From NCBI RefSeq assembly GCF_027925305.1, contig NZ_BSDR01000001.1:895001-959000 (forward strand): a stretch of 64,000 nt of DNA, given 5' to 3'. The translations under genes were made by a program, and so were the position numbers. The notes beneath the pieces are model-generated. The model was not told where the DNA came from. It saw nothing but the letters and a program-made list of their open reading frames with translations, and made no database searches. The stretch is from Desulforhabdus amnigena. Lineage in GTDB: Bacteria > Desulfobacterota > Syntrophobacteria > Syntrophobacterales > Syntrophobacteraceae. Below, piece after piece: positions 63,119 through 64,000 of the stretch (position 1 is the stretch's first letter; every line of letters begins with the position of its first letter).

Positions 63119-63943
63119 TTACATGTAGCCGAGTGCTCTCAATTGATCCATGACCTGCTCTTTATCCTGCCCTCTCCCAACGCGTTCCGGAGTGTTTTCC
63201 AGGTCCTGCATCCATGCAGGGATATCGGAGACCTTCCCAGTGGCACATCGGGCACCAAGAGAACGGTAGCCGTATTTATACAGGCTACAATAAGGGACGT
63301 CATATTTAAAAGTAGCTATCCAGATATCTCGTTCACTGAAATGGAGAATGGGATGCACCCTCGTATGGTCCGGATTGGTTCTGGGACTGAAATACTCTTC
63401 GTCTTTTCGGGCCGCCTGTTCATCCCATCTGATGGCAATAAAGAGGGCCTTGATGCCGTCGTTGATGATGAACTCCCTCATAGGGATCGTCTTCATCAAA
63501 TGGTTGCAAACCGTTGAGTCAGGCACAAAAGGAAAAGACTTTTCAGAAAAACCCATTTCCTGAAGCGCTTTCTGATTCGTTTCATTGAGGGATGCAACCT
63601 GCACTTCCTCACCTATGCCGTTGACTTTTGAACTCACATCGGAATTCTTGAGAATACGAATATTAAGAGACCACAATTTCTTTATATGGTTAACGAACTC
63701 CGTGATTTCGTCAAAGACGTCCCCTTCGTCTATGAACATACAGCAGGGAAGCTTAAGACCCATCTCCTCGCAAACCAGTTTGAAAAGCCATAGGCCCATG
63801 GTGCTGTCTTTGCCGCCAGTAATCGCTATGGCTATGTTTTCTATACCGTAACGGTCTATCGCTTCCTTTATGATCAACTTCGACTTTTCGACTTTCTGGT
63901 CGATGTGCAGACTCATCAGATCCTCTTTTGTCGCTAAATCCAT
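63119..63943 (-). CDS. PAPS-reductase/ATP-sulfurylase-like PP-loop protein
   Basis: 274 residues. PP-loop ATP pyrophosphatase: AITGGKDSTMGLWLF with TGGKDS (42-47), then ALFIAIRWDEQAARKDE, EYFSPRTNPDHTRVHPILHF, RDIWIATFKYDVPYCSLYKYGYRSLGARCAT, where YCSLYKYGYRSLG corresponds to the CysH/CysD C-terminal substrate region (C near 233 conserved). It is not typical CysH: the ECGLH-type active Cys end is absent. The ending DKEQVMDQLRALGYM shares the LGY tail with the sulfatase-fold and phosphodiesterase A proteins. AGGAGAAACGC precedes the ATG, and the locus continues beyond the window edge. A role in sulfate activation or another adenylyl-transfer is inferred. Confidence 0.78.
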   Translation of the reverse strand: MDLATKEDLMSLHIDQKVEKSKLIIKEAIDRYGIENIAIAITGGKDSTMGLWLFKLVCEEMGLKLPCCMFIDEGDVFDEITEFVNHIKKLWSLNIRILKNSDVSSKVNGIGEEVQVASLNETNQKALQEMGFSEKSFPFVPDSTVCNHLMKTIPMREFIINDGIKALFIAIRWDEQAARKDEEYFSPRTNPDHTRVHPILHFSERDIWIATFKYDVPYCSLYKYGYRSLGARCATGKVSDIPAWMQDLENTPERVGRGQDKEQVMDQLRALGYM

Positions 63944-64000
63944 GCGTTTCTCCTAACGATATCGACATCCAGTTTTTTGATTGGAAAGACCGGAGTTCTT

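Noticed and set aside
63753-63968. A 71-codon minus-strand frame overlapping the PP-loop gene start.
   Set aside because: It is out of frame with the clear PP-loop protein and has no ribosome-binding site of its own.

Overview
The window looks like the chromosome of an anaerobic deltaproteobacterium (Desulfobacterota, closest in feel to Syntrophobacter-type sulfate reducers and syntrophs). This rests on gene content only: two glutaconate-type CoA-transferase gene pairs, a corrinoid-protein reductive-activator homologue, a nadE-glnB-glnD-glnA nitrogen cluster beside a NifA-like sigma-54 activator, and families frequent in such anaerobes. No rRNA or other taxonomic marker was seen, so genus and species are not called.

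Layout. 1-8.4 kb: the end of a UvrD/PcrA helicase, a YheT-type hydrolase, an intergenic region with a candidate sigma-54-driven small RNA, tex, an orphan YcaO protein, a cold-shock gene, a cupin and a DUF6125-like protein. 8.8-17.1 kb (minus strand): a nitrogen and NAD module whose glnA carries a near-perfect sigma-54 promoter. 17.7-29.3 kb: a DUF4301-like protein, a SurA-like foldase, a second cold-shock gene whose leader shares a conserved block with the first, a COG3146 acyltransferase-like protein, an M20 dipeptidase and two paralogous CoA-transferase operons. 29.5-34.8 kb: a mobile-element island with two identical IS110-family elements in direct head-to-tail tandem, a 50-bp tandem duplication, and a 1.9-kb DDE element with 13-bp terminal repeats and a 9-bp target duplication. 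35.2-44.8 kb: tRNA-His, uvrB, a PfkB kinase, a frameshifted exported protein, an Smr protein, a glycosyltransferase, the corrinoid activator homologue, a HAD phosphatase and a membrane-anchored lipase-like hydrolase.

44.8-63.9 kb (all minus strand) is a surface-polysaccharide locus running off the right edge: a CapD/WbpM-type dehydratase, Wzz, a WecA-type initiating transferase, an epimerase, GT4 and GT2 glycosyltransferases, Wzy, Wzx, a glycoside-hydrolase-like protein, a methyltransferase, three alkaline-phosphatase-superfamily enzymes and a PAPS-reductase-like ATP pyrophosphatase. The genes are tightly packed, often with 1-15 base gaps or short overlaps, and the Wzy-to-Wzx part is visibly A+T-rich, as is usual for transferred O-antigen genes.

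Most notable non-coding signals: (i) the roughly 70-nt sigma-54 small-RNA candidate with an exposed anti-Shine-Dalgarno stretch; (ii) the matching cold-shock leader blocks; (iii) the IS110 tandem, whose internal right-end/left-end junction resembles the circular intermediate; (iv) homopolymer runs that coincide with reading-frame breaks in three genes; (v) a family of degenerate palindromic intergenic repeats. All calls were made by reading the sequence; no database search was run.
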